Assembly (NCBI GenBank): GCA_035235625.1 | Contig: CP141150.1 | Span: forward strand, 496,001-560,000 | DNA from: Saururus chinensis | Lineage: Eukaryota; Streptophyta; Magnoliopsida; Piperales; Saururaceae | Reading direction: 5' to 3' | Length of the DNA: 64,000 nucleotides | In this document: piece by piece, positions 10,856-24,424 of the stretch | Layout of the letters: every line of letters starts with the position of its first letter | Position numbering within the stretch: position 1 is the first letter of the stretch | Notes under the pieces: model-generated | What the model was told of the DNA's origin: nothing | Databases searched by the model: none | The model's input: the letters and a program-made list of their open reading frames with translations, nothing else | Program-made: the position numbers and the translations under genes

Positions 10856-13800
10856 GTGTGATGTCCAGGAAATTTTAGGTATTTTTCTAGAATATTTCCT
10901 GATTTTTTCCTTTTTTTTGGATTTTTGGGAATTAGCAGAATTTGGGGTATGCAAAATAGTTTTTGGGCTATGCAGAAAGATCTGCAGAGCCCATTGCAAG
11001 CCCAATTAAGTGGTAGATGGACCACTTAATTTAGGAGGGTTTAAACTACTTAGGATTCCCTATCCTACTTGGTTTAATCCTTACCCAATTAAGCCTAACC
11101 CCTTCTCTATATATTTGGGTATTTCCCTAATAATAACCCTATTAATGCCTTGGAAAATTAGAGAAGAAGGTCATTGAAGGTGGAGCTCCGGCGATTGTGG
11201 ATCGACGGCAAATCGGCAGTGGAGGTAGGTTCGCTATCTTAGTTTCGAGTCGAGATTAATGATTGTTTATTAAATAATTAAGGTATAGATTAGATGATTA
11301 TGAAAATCTACATATAGTAATGTAATTCGATAAACAGAATGCAAAGATTACTGTAGTGCAGAGATTATTGTTCAATAAACTGTAGAACAGTGTATCAGTG
11401 TTGTTTCAAGGGAACGGTTGCTGGTTGACCACCAGTCGATTGGCCCTTCTTCCTCGAGTGGTTGGATCTTCACTTCCGACCCAAACTTTGGTCGCCGGAA
11501 GGGAATCATATGCAAAAAGAAAAAGAAAAAAAAGGGCTTTCTGGTGGCTTTGCTCTTTTTCGGGCTAGAGCGGCTTGACGGTGGCCATTAACCGATGAGA
11601 AGAAGTTGGATGAAGAGGCCGCCTTTCGCCATCGGCCGTAGCGGCCTGATGCCTCTCGGTATATGCAGAACGGGTGGCGGAATCCCAGGAGGACAACGGA
11701 ATTTTCAGTAATTGGTCGTCAATCATAATTTATGTTGCAGCTAAGCAGCGGAAATTTGATTAACCACCTCAGAATTTCACTTCACCAGCGACTGATGACC
11801 GGAGGATTGAGATCACCTCGGCCGGCCTTGCTTTGCCGGGTGGATCTCTGTCTTCCGGAGGGGTTCGCCGTAGCCATTGGACATTGGAGGAGGAGAGGCC
11901 GGTCACGTAGGCTGGGGGTGGCATTCCGTGTTGTTTCTCCGTCGTCCAATGAAGCCCCGCCATATTATGGCTGGACGCTGCCGGCGAGCTCTGTTGGAGC
12001 TCTCAATTGGGGAAAAAAAGACGTGTCTGGAGGTTGAAGATGACCTCAGGTCGGGTTAGCCCGATGTCACGACCCGGATTTTTAAAAGCATTTTTAAATA
12101 GCTCGAATGGTAGGTATTTTTTTTTTTTAAATACAAAACAAACCCTTCGATTAAATATCCAGGTCATGATAACTGGGGTTCACAAATACGAATATCAAAT
12201 CATATGATATTATTTAACATCCAAAAATTCATAAAGACCAGCTTATCCATCTAAGTACAAGTCTATCACCCGTCTGAAAATAAATAACAAGTTGACTCTC
12301 ATGCTTAAGGTACACTTACGTATCGGAGTTTCAAAAATGTGGAAGCCTCTTGAGATTGCATGCCTTGGTCTCACTTGTCGTCGCCTGGAGAATCTGCAAT
12401 AAAGCAAACCAAACAACAACCACAATCACAACCACAATGGAGCATCTCCGCCTTTAGGAGAAGAGCTTCCAATGGACAAAAGGTTTTATTAATATTATTT
12501 GGATCGGGCCAACATCACCCGATGTTAGTTGCCTACATACTCATCAGACAACATCTCCAATGTTTCCAACAAGATCGGATCCAAACGTAGTTCTGCCTAA
12601 AAACTACACTATACTAAGAAGCATAGCATCACCCATGCAATGCTTAAGTATTTTCAAGCAACCTACATTTTATGCAAGTCCTTTAATTGTTCCACTTGTT
12701 CTAATTAAACAAGCAATATCAATTAATGTTATTAATTATTTTTTGAACCATTGTTCGATAATTAATATCCCTGTCTAATCCCAATGACAGATAGACTCAT
12801 CAGATGTCAACCTACGTGACAAATGACAACGAAACATCCTGGAATCCACCAGGCCCCTGGAATCCACCAGGAAGTGCCATCTCCCAACCTAGCCCATAAG
12901 GACCTGACCGGAGTGGAAGGGCATGGCCCACAACTGCACCTGAACAGAAGTGGTTAGAGACGCCAACCAAGCAGGATGTCAGCGACCCTAATTGCGTGTA
13001 CACTAAAAGATCCTCAATAGATCTGCGGTGAGCCCGTCTCACAAAGAACTCCCTCCAATGGGGAGGTGCAACTACACGGTCAAATCAGTAGCTCCTCAAT
13101 AGAGCTAAAACTTAAACTTAGGAAACCATTTTGAACCCTATCTTGCTCATCTATAAGCCAGGATTCCGAATGACTATCCCAAACCATAATAGTCCCTTCT
13201 AGACTAAGGTTTACAACTCGAGACATGCCATCGGTTCATCAACCAAGGCAAATCGTCAGGTCAAAGGCTTTATTCACTGTATGAACTAGTCCCAGACCCC
13301 TATGAGGTATTTTAGTCTTTATCTTGATTAGGTGTTCTTGCCCAATCCAAAGCTATCAAACCCCAAATAATTATTCTTTCAATAATTTTCAACTAGTGAT
13401 AAATTACTATCACAACATCAATATCAAAAATTGAAACAAAGAACAACATAAACAATTAGAACCACAAAGGTCCAAGCAAATCATAATATCAATAATAAAA
13501 TTCATTAATGATATAAGAATTATTTGAGCTCTCGTGCCCTAACCCTCCTTGGGTTATCTTAATAAATCTTTATTAAACTTATCGTAATACACCCAAGGGC
13601 ATTAGAGTAATTATCCAACATTGGATATAGTCCTCTCTACACTTGGGTAATTCTTTAATTACTCAAAAGATTTCAGTATCATATTGGCCCATTAACAACA
13701 TCCACGCGAATGCGGGCCAGTTTGCATAGGGGTAGTTCTGTCATTTGGTTTAAGGCCTTAATGTCATCCAATGGGACCAAAATTAAACTCAAGGGTACTA

Positions 13801-14292
13801 CTTGACTTCATGGACCCTGTGGAATTTTCCTGGCATGTGACGGGGTCGTGAACCCCTTGAACCGACCCAGGTTGTCTTAACGGTTTACTATAAACCCTAA
13901 GGGTAAAATGGTCAATTAACCACTCATTGGTATTTTTCTTCAGCAAGATATTTGGCCTATAAACATTTTACCTAATAAAATCTCATTGAGAATTTTCCCA
14001 ATTTTTAAACCAATTCATAGGCCCCTGAACCGGAGCCCTGAAGTCGGGTAAATGGTTTTCACACGATGATTTAACTACCAGGGGTAAAAAGGTTATTTTA
14101 GAGACTTTGGGATTTTTACCGGTCCTGAAACTTAGTCAAGACACTCATAACCCTCTCAAAGTCTATGGGTAATTTTTCTAAATTTTTAGAACAAGTAAAG
14201 GACCTTGAACCGGACCCGGTTCACTCCCTTCTATGCATTTTTTTTTAAAACATCAGACCCAAACCGGGTCTGGGAAAATGATGGTTCGGGTC

Positions 14293-14315
14293 GACGACCC
14301 GCAACGCGGGTCGTC
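14293..14315. repeat. Perfect 10-bp inverted repeat in LTR B
   Basis: GACGACCCGC, loop AAC, GCGGGTCGTC. It sits in the GC-rich transcribed part of LTR B and would form a stable hairpin in RNA. Confidence 0.8.
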
Positions 14316-14816
14316 TTCCCCGCGTTCGGCCAGAGGCAGATCGCCTCTGGCAGCGCCGCCCCTGGCCACCACGGCTGGGCAGCGGGCCGGGCTCCTCCAG
14401 ATCGCCGCCAGGTAGCGATCATAAAGGGCCTGGCCCCCCGCCGCCGCCCGGTGGCCGGCCGGGGCCAAAGACGCCTCAATTTTTATTTTTATTTTTTTCC
14501 AACCGAACTGCTCGGCACGGCGGCCAGCCGCCACGGCCGGGAAACATCCCGGAATCAACCGGATCGCCGGGATCCGGCGATTCCGGAGGCCCAAACTCGC
14601 TGCCTATTCCCAGCCGTCTCCGCCCCTCCGAAAGCCGGAAAACTTTCCCCCTTTTTTTTTTAACCAACGGTGGCCTACGCAGCGGCAAGCGAATTCGCCG
14701 CCGCTAAGGCCGCCGGAGCCAGGGCCGCTGCGGTCGAAGCTAGGGCCATCGTGGCCAAAGCCAGGGCCACTGCGCGGCTCCGATCCGTCAACTGTTCCAG
14801 TGACCGGAAATCGCAG

Positions 14817-14844
14817 TACTGTTCACGTTATTACGTGAACAGTA
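14817..14844. repeat. Perfect 12-bp inverted repeat in LTR B
   Basis: TACTGTTCACGT, loop TATT, ACGTGAACAGTA. Each arm carries an ACGT core, the plant bZIP recognition core. Confidence 0.8.
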
Positions 14845-16645
14845 TTTGCAGAACTAATTGCAGAACAGAAATTACAGTAATTTTTATATAATTTAGCTAA
14901 TAAAGTCTATAATAATTGCAACCTGAAATCCTACCTCTGTGGCCAAGTTGACGTCGATCCACATCGCCAATGCTTCGCCGGAGTCTCGCCGGAAAATTCT
15001 AATGACGGCTCATCCTTTTCCCCTCCAAAAAGCCCCAATTCTCTACTCTGATCGGGCAAAGAGACCCCTAAATTGTACCCTAAGAAGGCCTTTTATAGGT
15101 ATGGGATTAGGGCTCCTAATCCCATGAGGAATTAGACCTCCAAAAACCCAATTTCGGAACAGCAATTTATCGGGCTCACATCGCAGCTTAAATAGACAAT
15201 TCGCGCGTTCAATTCGGGTAAACGGGTCCTGCACGATATGTCAACTTTAGACGGTCGTTTCTCCCTCATCCGGACTCCGATTCGTGCGTTCTTGGTGGCC
15301 TTTCGAAGCTCTTTCCGTCTACTTTCCAATAAAATTAGTTTCAGCCCCAAATTTTATCTAGGGAGAAAGTTATTCTAATAAGAATGTCAATAGGTCAAAC
15401 ACTATAATTTCCATGTATTTAAATTTTGAAACTCGGGAAAATTAGGGATATTACACCTGAGGTCATCAACCTTGACCCGGCCCGAACCGGGCCACTGGGC
15501 TGGGCCCAGTGGGCTGGGTTCCAGGGCCTAAACTGAAAAAAAAAAAGAATAAATTAAGTTAAGTTAAACTAAACTTATTCTGTGAAGAAGTGCCAGTTTG
15601 GTACATTGAATCATAATAAGGGATGTAAAATATCCTGCCTAGTACATATATATGCAGTGTGGTACATATGAAATGTTTTTGAAATTTAAAGCGGAATTCA
15701 ACAGTTCTTTCGGCCCAAGCCCTATGCAGGGTGTAAAGCTGAACTTCTTAGTGATTGTTGAGCCTAAAACATGAATAGTTTTATGACTAAATTATTTATG
15801 AGTTGTTAGACTTTATTAATTTGTTCTATGTGTATAGTTGCATCTTGAGAATCAATGCATAGGAATTAATACAAAATAATTGTTAAGGGTAGAAGGCTTT
15901 GGATTGGGGGTTGACACCTAATCAAGATAAAGACTAAATTACCTTAGAGGGGTCAAAAACCAGTTTATAAATTGAATGGGGGTTCTGACCTGGCAGCTGA
16001 CTTGGTTGATGAACCAAGGATGGTTTTTGGGGGACCTTAATCCAGCTTAACGAGGTTATTAGGGTTAGGGTTGACCTATGAGTCTAAGCTCTATTGATGA
16101 GCCATTTGATTTGACAAAGTAGTTGCACCTCCCCATTAGAGGGAGTTCTATGTGAGCCGGGCTCACACTGGTCTATTGAGGATCACATAATGTACACACA
16201 TTTAGGGTCGCTGACATCCTGCTTGGTTGGCATCTCTGACCACTTCTGTTCAAGTGCAGTTGTGGGTCATGCCCTTCCACTACGGTCAGGTCCTTATGTG
16301 TCGCGCCCCGGGATTTTAAAAGCATATAAAAATTTCTTTTCATAAAGATATCGGAGTTTACCCGGGCCCGCGACTGGAGCCGATCACCATATGCGATATT
16401 AAAATAGTAGTATCCCCAGGAACCATAGTCTGTGTACAAACACACAAGAGAAAAATAATGAGTTCTTACTCATTTCGGTGCGGTTGAAATCCTTTAAATC
16501 AATCGATAAAACTTCAGAGTAGGCCCGTCTACCCGCACACTAAACTTTGTTGAATCCTGCAAAGTCTGGGGGGTGGTGAGTATTTTAAAATACTCAGTAG
16601 GGGAGTTTATACTATCGGACATGAATAAACACATGACAGTTTCAC

Positions 16646-16746
<101 letters not shown>

Positions 16747-18307
16747 TTTTCCATGAAAACAGGGTGTGCCTCTCACCCAAAACCACCCCTAGAGCTTCTT
16801 CCTACGTATCGAAGATGCTACTAGGGTTTGCAAGCTCTCATGGCTCACTACAAATGTCCCAGACATATATATATTAATAAGAATTTTGCTACGGGTACAA
16901 AGCAGCGACCTCTTACTTCTCCACAGATCATCTCAAAATATTTCATGCTTGTGGATAGAAGAGCCACCTGTGCTCATGGGGCGCCGGGATCTAGAGAGTA
17001 GAGAGTCTTCCCATGATACTCTCTACCCTAGCACACGTAGCCTTAATAGTTGCCTTTCGTTAGGGGCGAATCAGGGATCTTGCCCTTCGTTAGGGGCTCA
17101 CCAGGCTAAATTAGGTATTGTGCATCTGATTCCGAACTGGATTAATTGTGCTCTCATCTAGTCAACGGAGCTCTATCGGGGTGCCCAACAATAGCTCCGG
17201 ACAACCAAAACACTCATGAGTCCCAGACTCAATCGAAATATCCTAGAGTTCCCAGACTCCAAAAAGAGCTGTTTTCTTTTAAAACATTCTATCCCAATGT
17301 TTATCCTTTTGAAAATCCTAGTTTCGCCTCTACAAGACATGAGAGCATCTCTATCAACGACTACAATGGCAAGGTTGGTCGCTCATTCCAATGAGGCAGT
17401 TACCCCTTCTTTGTCCCGCTTCAGTGACTCGATCACCATGCTTATACGTCTTTTCAAAAATAATCTTGAGTATCCTCCTTGCAAAAAGGACGAGTCCTCT
17501 AAAACCGTCATTTAAACATATTATTTTCATTCGCAATAAAAACAGTGGCAAAGCTAGTTTGTCTCTATCTCACACGCTTCACCGTGTATAATTTATATTA
17601 AAATCCACGAATAAATATTCGATCAAACTATTATGTATGAGGCAATCATAATGCATGTAGTATAAAACATATTCGTTCCAACAGCAATTCATTCGACTAT
17701 TCGAATATACATAACAACATTGCTATATAAATCATATTCTCTCTCAACGATTAATCGTTCAACAGATCGGATATATGTGCAGAAACCATAAATCATATCT
17801 TGAAAATAATCTCTAACGCATAACATGCGAGAGTCATATAAATAATAAGTTAAAAACACAACTAAATATTATAATCATGCCATAATAAAGGATATAAGCC
17901 CCAACCTCGCTTTTCGCGCGAGTTCAAAACCGATAAATCGGACACTATGAAATTGGATGTCCACTTCTGGGGTTTTGGAGGTCTCCAAAAAAGAAAATAA
18001 CCCCGCCACTATATTCGACACACTCGATTTAGGTAAGAACGTCTCTTCAACTGAAGAAAATGACTCCGAATGAATCCAGAAACTCTTTTTCCATGCTCGT
18101 AGGCTATGAACAGAATCTCCCCTTGCCCTGGGACATTTCCCCCATATAGGGTCACTAACTCGAGGAATGGAACTTCCATTGCGTAGAACACCCTCGATTT
18201 AGTTAAGAACGCTTTTTAAATCGAAGAAAACAGACTTAAAATGAGAGAGAAACGAAGAAAATAAGTTTTGGAATGAATTTTCAAATGAGAAGGAACATGT
18301 TTATATA

Positions 18308-18440
18308 GTGGAACGCGTTTGACGTGCGTTTGACGCGTGTCACACACGCGTCACGCGTGAAAGACACATCTGATGCATGACTGACATGTGTCAGGCTTCT
18401 GACATGTGCATTAGTTTCTGACGCATCACCATGTTGTGCG
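18308..18440. repeat. Degenerate TGACGCGTGTCA-type array upstream of the LTR C TATA box
   Basis: Many short, partly palindromic words such as TGACGCGTGTCA, CACGCGTCACGCGTG, TGACATGTGTCA and TGACGCATCA are packed into 130 bp just upstream (sense strand) of the LTR TATA box. The TGACG core is the binding site of TGA-class bZIP factors. The same array is in LTR D. Confidence 0.6.
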
Positions 18441-19445
18441 CGCACGGCTCGCGCGCTGCCACATGGCGACAAAACTTATTTTCTGTTTAAAATTTCAAAA
18501 TAGCATATCTTCTTGTCCCGAAGTCGAAATTATGCGTTCTTAGTACCGATGGACTCGTATCGACGAGCCCTTTGAAATTAGATCATACATAGGTAGGTTG
18601 TCTTGCACTTTTAAAGTAGGTCCCACCCATGTGGCACGTTTTCTGAGGTCATAACTTTCGTTCCCGACCTCTGTTTCGTGTGTTCTTAGGTTCGTTACGC
18701 TCGTCTCACCAAGCTCTATCATAACCAAATAAAAACTCTCCAAATATATGCCTCTAAATAATTTAAAATAATTTTAAACTCATAAAATAGTTTTATTAGA
18801 GGCAAGAAATCATACCGTAAATTCGCGGTCGTTACATTATGGGCTAGGTTGGGAGATGGCACTTTCTGGTGGATTCCAGGGTTTCATTGTGGATCATCCT
18901 TAAAGGGTGGTCTATGGTGGGTATCATTTGTTACTTAGGATAACATCTGATGTATTTATTTGTCTATGAAGTTAGGTGGGTTATTGGTTTTCCCAAGGGA
19001 AAAACTAAAGGGAAATTATAATGAGAATTGTTTTGATAATTGGTTCAAGTGGAAACCTAATAGTTTTGCATAAAATGTAATAACATTTTGCATTCATTTT
19101 ATTCAGTTTTCCTACTGGGTATTAGTATACTCAGCGACCTAGTTTTGTAGGATCTTCTAGTGAGGATTAGCGGGATCGGGATTGGACCATCAGATTGAGG
19201 ACGACTTAGCTCTAGTAGGATTTAGTTCCATTATTTCTGTACATTTTGAATGGTTGTAATAATGGCATGAGAGCCAACTTTGATTAGTTGCTTATTTCCA
19301 TACAAATGTAAGGGTTGCACTTAGATGGATGGTTCACTTGTTTGTGGATTTTTAGTTACTCTTATGATATAATATGATTTTCTATCTATATTTACAAACC
19401 CCCACGATTATGATCTGGATACTAGTCAGCTGAATTGATTTGATT

Positions 19446-19447
<2 letters not shown>

Positions 19448-19505
<58 letters not shown>
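19448..19505. repeat. (AT)n microsatellite
   Basis: About 28 uninterrupted AT units inside the F 5' LTR, some 60 bp before the LTR end. Confidence 0.95.
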
Positions 19506-19510
<5 letters not shown>

Positions 19511-19678
19511 GATTTATCGATGGTTCTGTATTAAAAAGGGTTTTAAAAATCCGGGTCGTGACAATTGGTAGTTGAGGCAATCATCTATTTGCAAGTCTGA
19601 AGTTGTCTGGAAATGTAACTGGTTTGACTTGTGGGATTGGGTAGAAGTAACCTTCTTGTCATTGTCTTGTAGATCAAT

Positions 19679-21401
19679 GGAAGGAGGTCATGATCTAGTG
19701 TATCGACGTGCTGGAAATCAGGGAAGAGGAGTCCAGGCTGAGGAGAACCGGGAAGCCACTCCTAATCCACCTATCTCACCACGACGTGCAGAGTCCTTGG
19801 AGCAGAGGCGATGAGATGGGTGGAAGAAGCTCATGTTGCTTCCCCCTCCAACACTTCTAGGGGAAGCAATGAGAGCCGCTTGTTAGAGATGATTTAAGGT
19901 TTAGCAGATTTTGCGCAAACTCAAGCTAGTGTTCGCCCTGATCCTAAGAAGAAGGCAGAAAAGGAGCAAGGTGCCCTAGTACAATGCTTCAAGTTGTTGA
20001 CCTCACCATTCACTGGGTTGGATGATCCAGATAAGGGGGAAGAGTGGCTACAGGAGGTCGAAAAGGTATTTGAGGCATTGGCAGTGGCTGAAGATGATAA
20101 AGTCACATTGGCCACTTTTATCCTCACCGGCGAGGCTCATTTTTGGTGGAAGTCTACTAGACGGACACATTTCGAGGATCGACCGAGTTTTCTGATCCTG
20201 TGGGAAGAATTCTTGGAAGTGTTTAATAAACAATACTTCCCTGAGCATGTGCAACAGACAAAGGAGCAAGAATTTCTTGCCTTAGAGCAGGGTGAGCTGA
20301 TAGTGCATCAGTATGAGACAAATTTTGTTAGACTACAGAGATTTGCACCGGATCTATGTGCTACTAAGGCTAAGAGGATCAGGAAATTTGTTTATGGGCT
20401 AAGGGATGGGCTCAGAGCTAAGGTGATGAGCATAGATCCAAAAACCTTTGCAAATGCGGTTGAACATGTAAGTAGGTTTGTGAAAGATTTTAATAGATGC
20501 AAAGACAACAGGAAAAGACTCACTTCAAGGACATTGAGGACAGAACTTAAGTAGGTTGCTAAGAAGCCAAAGGCTTTTGAGGGTCAGAATAGGCCAGGGG
20601 CTACTAGGGATTCTGGTTTGTCATTTAGACAACAACAGAGGGAGGCAACCATCTTCAAATCAGCACCAACAACAGAGGACTAGTGATAAGCTCAGTTGTT
20701 GATCTTGTGGTAAGCATCATCCAGGCAAGGTTTGCAACCCCGAGGACAAGATCTGTTATAACTGTAGGAAGACAGGTCATTTAGCCAGAAATTGTCTAGA
20801 AAAGAAGAAATAGGGGGTACAAGGTGACTCGAGTAAAAAGATTCTTCCTTGTGTCTTTTCACTTACATCAGAGGATGCGCAGGAAAATGTTGTGGTTGAA
20901 GGTACCATATCTATCTTAGACTCTTATGCTAAGATTTTAATTGATTCTGGTGCTACTCATTCTTTTATTTCTCCTGAGTTTTCTTTATTTATGAATCAGC
21001 CTAGTTCTAAACTTAAACCACCATTGGTTGTATTGACATCGGTAGGAAGCTCTATATATGTGAGAGATTGTTTTGAGAATGTTCCTATCTATGTATGTGA
21101 GAGAATTTTGCCTGCAGACCTTGTTCTTTTGGACATGGTCAATTTTGATGTAATCCTAGGGATGGATTGGTTGTCTACTTATTCTGCTTTAGTATATTGT
21201 AAAAAGAAAAGAGTTGCTTTCACTCTATCAAGGGGGATTACCCTTGTCTTTCAGGGAGTCAAACGGGGGAATAATTCTTATATTGTTTATGCCATGAAAG
21301 CTCATAAACTCCTGGCTAAGGGGTGTGTGACTTATTTGACAAGTGTTATTACCTTCGAGTCTGTATCACCAAACCTAGAGCAGATAGATATTTTAGCATA
21401 A
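19679..21401 (+). pseudogene. Ty3/gypsy gag-protease of element F, disrupted
   Basis: The frame opens with MEGGHDLVYRRAG at 19679 and stops at 19812. A retrotransposon gag domain is readable at 19994-20554, with WWKS, FNKQYFP and RIRKFVYGL, and ends at a premature TAG. A CCHC zinc knuckle (CYNCRKTGHLARNC, spacing CX2CX4HX4C) is at about 20757-20799. The retropepsin domain runs 20892-21401, with the active site LIDSGATHSF (Asp near 20943) and FDVILGMDWLS. Several in-frame stops separate these parts, so it is inactive. Polymerase and integrase are missing because the element is cut at about 21402. Domain order and the protease flank fit a chromovirus-type gypsy element. Confidence 0.88.
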
Positions 21402-21404
21402 TCA

Positions 21405-22640
21405 CAACATATAACTTGTACATCTTAAGAAAAATAGCAAATAAACTCCAATCAATGTAAAAATTTGCAAAATCCTACATCATAGTCTTAATTACAATAT
21501 AAATAAATATCATATGAAAAAAGTCAATTTTTGTTGTTAATTAATTAATAAAACCATGTTTTTTTGTAAGAACTGTCGACCTACACATTTACAACTATGT
21601 CATTGACTTATCGTATGATTATACCACATATATTAATACATGATAAAAAGAATGACTCAAAAATCATATTTTTTTATCCCTAAACATGGAAACAGAAAAT
21701 AATTTTACTGAACAACACATATTCTAAAATATATAATAAATATATATTATTATGGAAAAATCTAAAAACTTGGGAATGAGATTTATACATGATAATCTAC
21801 TACCAGAAAAAAATTTAGAGCAAAACTCAAAATAAAACTATCTAAAACATAGTAGTGAATCCAAAACTAACGATTCAAGACATATATATTATTTAAGAAC
21901 ATGATTTCACCTACAAACATTGTTTTAATGTAAGTAAAACCTCACAAAATAAAACTACTTAACTTTAGAACTGAGAAACTCCTCAAATCTTTCCAAATCA
22001 AAGGAATCTATATTGAATAAAATTATGATTTTTCATTTGATCTAGACAGGAAACAAAGAAAATTTGAGGGTTTTGAAGAAGACATGATAATTATAACTAA
22101 GCATAAAGAACCTTCAATTCCCCATTAAGTATCAAAGGATTAAAGAAAAATAATTGAATTACTCATCTTGAGGGAGGCTAAGACACCACAAATTTTAAGC
22201 CAATTCTAAAAAGCTCCAAAAATTCTATAATTAAGGCTCTTATGACCATTTTATAAAGGGTGAGGTTTATTTATAAAGGGTGAGGATTAGGGTTCCTAAT
22301 TCTTTTAGTGTTTAGGCTATTAAACCAACTTTTTACTACCCAAATTATATCTTAAATTATTATTCCCATAACCCATTTTAAATAGGCCTTAAAGGTTAAG
22401 TAAAATGCCCAATTTTAAGTCTAAATCGGGTAATTAGGTATGATACATCTAGTGCAACTTTGACCGGTTATATCTCACTTATCCGAACTATAATTTGCGC
22501 ATTTTTAGTGGCATTTTAAAGGTCTTTATATCTAATTTCCAATCATATAAATCTCAACCTTAAATTCAACCTATTTATAAAATTATCTAACTTGTAAAAT
22601 TAAAGGGTTGAACTCTTTAAATTTCTACAAGTTAATCACA
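21405..22640 (-). mobile_element. Element A(-): inverted copy of the 9.1-10.4 kb LTR-like fragment
   Basis: Read on the minus strand it follows 9138-10400 block by block: the start region with TTACAAGTTAGATAA, the GGATAAGTGAGATATAA block, the TTATAAATAAACC TATA region, AGGGATAAAAAAATATGA, and ACAAGTTATATGTTGTGATTAT. Its sense-strand start is TGTGATTAACTTG at 22640. The sense-strand end is lost at the junction with gag-protease. The divergence is visible by eye, so the duplication is old. Confidence 0.65.
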
Positions 22641-24270
22641 AATAAAAAAATTAGAAAATAAAAATTATTAAATATTACATAATTACTAGGATATAAATAA
22701 AAAGATATTATGAAACTTTATATTATTTTATATTATTTTATTTTTAGTTGGTAGTTTTTTTTAATTTAAGTCATTATTTTAATGTTATTGTATAGTAACT
22801 CTAGTAGATAAATATTTAATTATAATTATAATAAAATGGTTAATTTCTTTTTATATTATTTTTAGGTTATTTTTAACTAAAGTTATAACTTAAGTGTCCA
22901 ATTCTAATTTAATTTAGTGTTAGGTTCAAAATTATTATATCTTCTAGGTTTGGGTACGGGTAAGGGCATGATAGAGTTGACCTTTAAAAATTGCATTGCT
23001 ATAGTAGTTCTTAAATATATATTGGCAACTTGGAATGACGTGAGCTAAAGGCCTTATAGGAGTAGTACTTTTTTATTTAATTTTATTGATATTATTATAA
23101 AATACAAAAAAAAGAGCACAGTAAAAGTACTACACCGACTGCCCGAATTTTTTTTTAATGAAACCAATTGGCCCATGTTACTTCCGAAGATACACAGAAA
23201 TGAGAATATTGGGCGATTTTTTTTTTGAAGGAAAGAATATTAGGTGTTGGGAGTCCATATGAATTGATGGATGGATTTCGTGGGTGGGGCTACGAGTCCT
23301 TGTCTGTGAATTGAATTTTGGCTGATAGCGACTTTGTCTTCTTCCTTTGTATGTCAGAAATCTGTACATCCCCCCAAGTGGTCCAAGTTACTGGAAGAGA
23401 TGCTTTCACTCATGAGAAGTCTCTCAGTAAAATGAAATTATTGGGCAGCATATACTGCTGGTGGTTCTTGACCACTGAAAAAAGTCACTTTTGGAGTGTA
23501 ATTTGCAATGCTGTATACAAGGAAGTTGCTAAATTAGTGTAATAGATGGCCTTTACCGCGTGGGTCTGCGCCAGGGAAGAGAAAGAGGAAGGTATTGGAT
23601 TGTCACTTCCTTGATTCTATCTGGAGGTTAAATTGATGACCGTAAAAGCTGAAAACAATGCCTGTAAATGGGTTTCAAATGATTGAAATCGGCATCTGAA
23701 AAGCCTATTTTGGATGGAATATCTTCCTTTTACCATTGCTGGCCTGGTGGTGGTCTCTTTCACAATCATAGCGCCTTACTTGATTCATGTTCAAGGCCAA
23801 TTTTTTTTAATTTCCCAGTGCCGTGTCTTTATTGCCTCTGTTTATGGTAATTGGATATTTTTTTCCAAAATAAGCCAATCTCAGATGCCTCGTGCAATGT
23901 AAATTGCACCCCTCAGCCCTTGTATTTCTGTGCCATCACCAGAAACATCCATTTCATTCACCTTCAAGATTTTATTGCATGCATCTGGAAACTCTTCCTT
24001 GGTTCGTTAGCTCAGAGCCCCAGTTTCTTTTCACCCTGTTTACTCGTTACTAATTTGACACCATTAGTCATTTTTTTGCATCTTCTTAAGCACGAAATTC
24101 ATACATGAATTCATTGCTAAGCCACTTCTTGATACTGCTATTATAAAGCTGTCCAGGTTCAACTCTTGAGAATGGCAGTACAGAAGTCATTCTATTCAAG
24201 GGGGCGGAAGGGGTAGCTAGGGGCCATCGTGAAGCTTCTTGTGAGCTTGTGATGCTTCAGGAATAAAACA
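22641..24270. other. Intergenic and likely promoter/5' UTR of the MYB gene
   Basis: AT-rich up to about 23150, then more balanced composition with T-rich stretches typical of plant leaders. No coding family is recognised in the short frames at 23318-23542 or 23714-23902. The transcript leader of the MYB gene, possibly with a leader intron, is expected here. Confidence 0.45.
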
Positions 24271-24424
24271 ATAGGAATTTCCATGGCTGTGGATGAGAAC
24301 TGTTACAGTTCCATGTGGAGCAGGGAGCAGGAAAAGGCTTTCGAAAAATAGGAATTTCCATGGCTGTGGATGAGAATTGTTACAGTTCCATGTGGAGCAG
24401 GGAGCAGGAAAAGGCTTTCGAAAA
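24271..24424 (+). repeat. 77-bp tandem duplication over the MYB start codon
   Basis: The unit beginning ATAGGAATTTCC at 24271 repeats at 24348. The two copies differ at one base (AAC versus AAT at 24300/24377). Because 77 is not a multiple of three, the upstream ATG (24283) reads 22 codons and hits TAG at 24349, making an upstream ORF identical in sequence to the first 21 codons of the real protein. Confidence 0.95.

Larger units (their letters stand above)
12065..15455 (-). mobile_element. Solo LTR B (3.4 kb), nested in the LTR of F
   Basis: Read on the minus strand it starts TGTAATATCCC and ends CCGGGTCGTGACA, so it has TG..CA ends. Flanking 5-mers CCCGA (12060-12064) and CCTGA (15456-15460) match at 4/5, as expected of an old target-site duplication. 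A sense-strand TATA box (CCTATAAAAGG) lies at about 15087-15097. Internal blocks (bracketing 12800-13330) match F's LTR at 15900-16298 and 18842-18900 in inverted orientation, so B and F are related families. No internal coding region is present. The 14280-14800 part is GC-rich with chance reading frames on both strands. Confidence 0.75.

Noticed and set aside
14205-14891. Several 60-150 codon frames in GC-rich DNA
   Set aside because: They lie within the non-coding solo LTR B and overlap on both strands without motifs.
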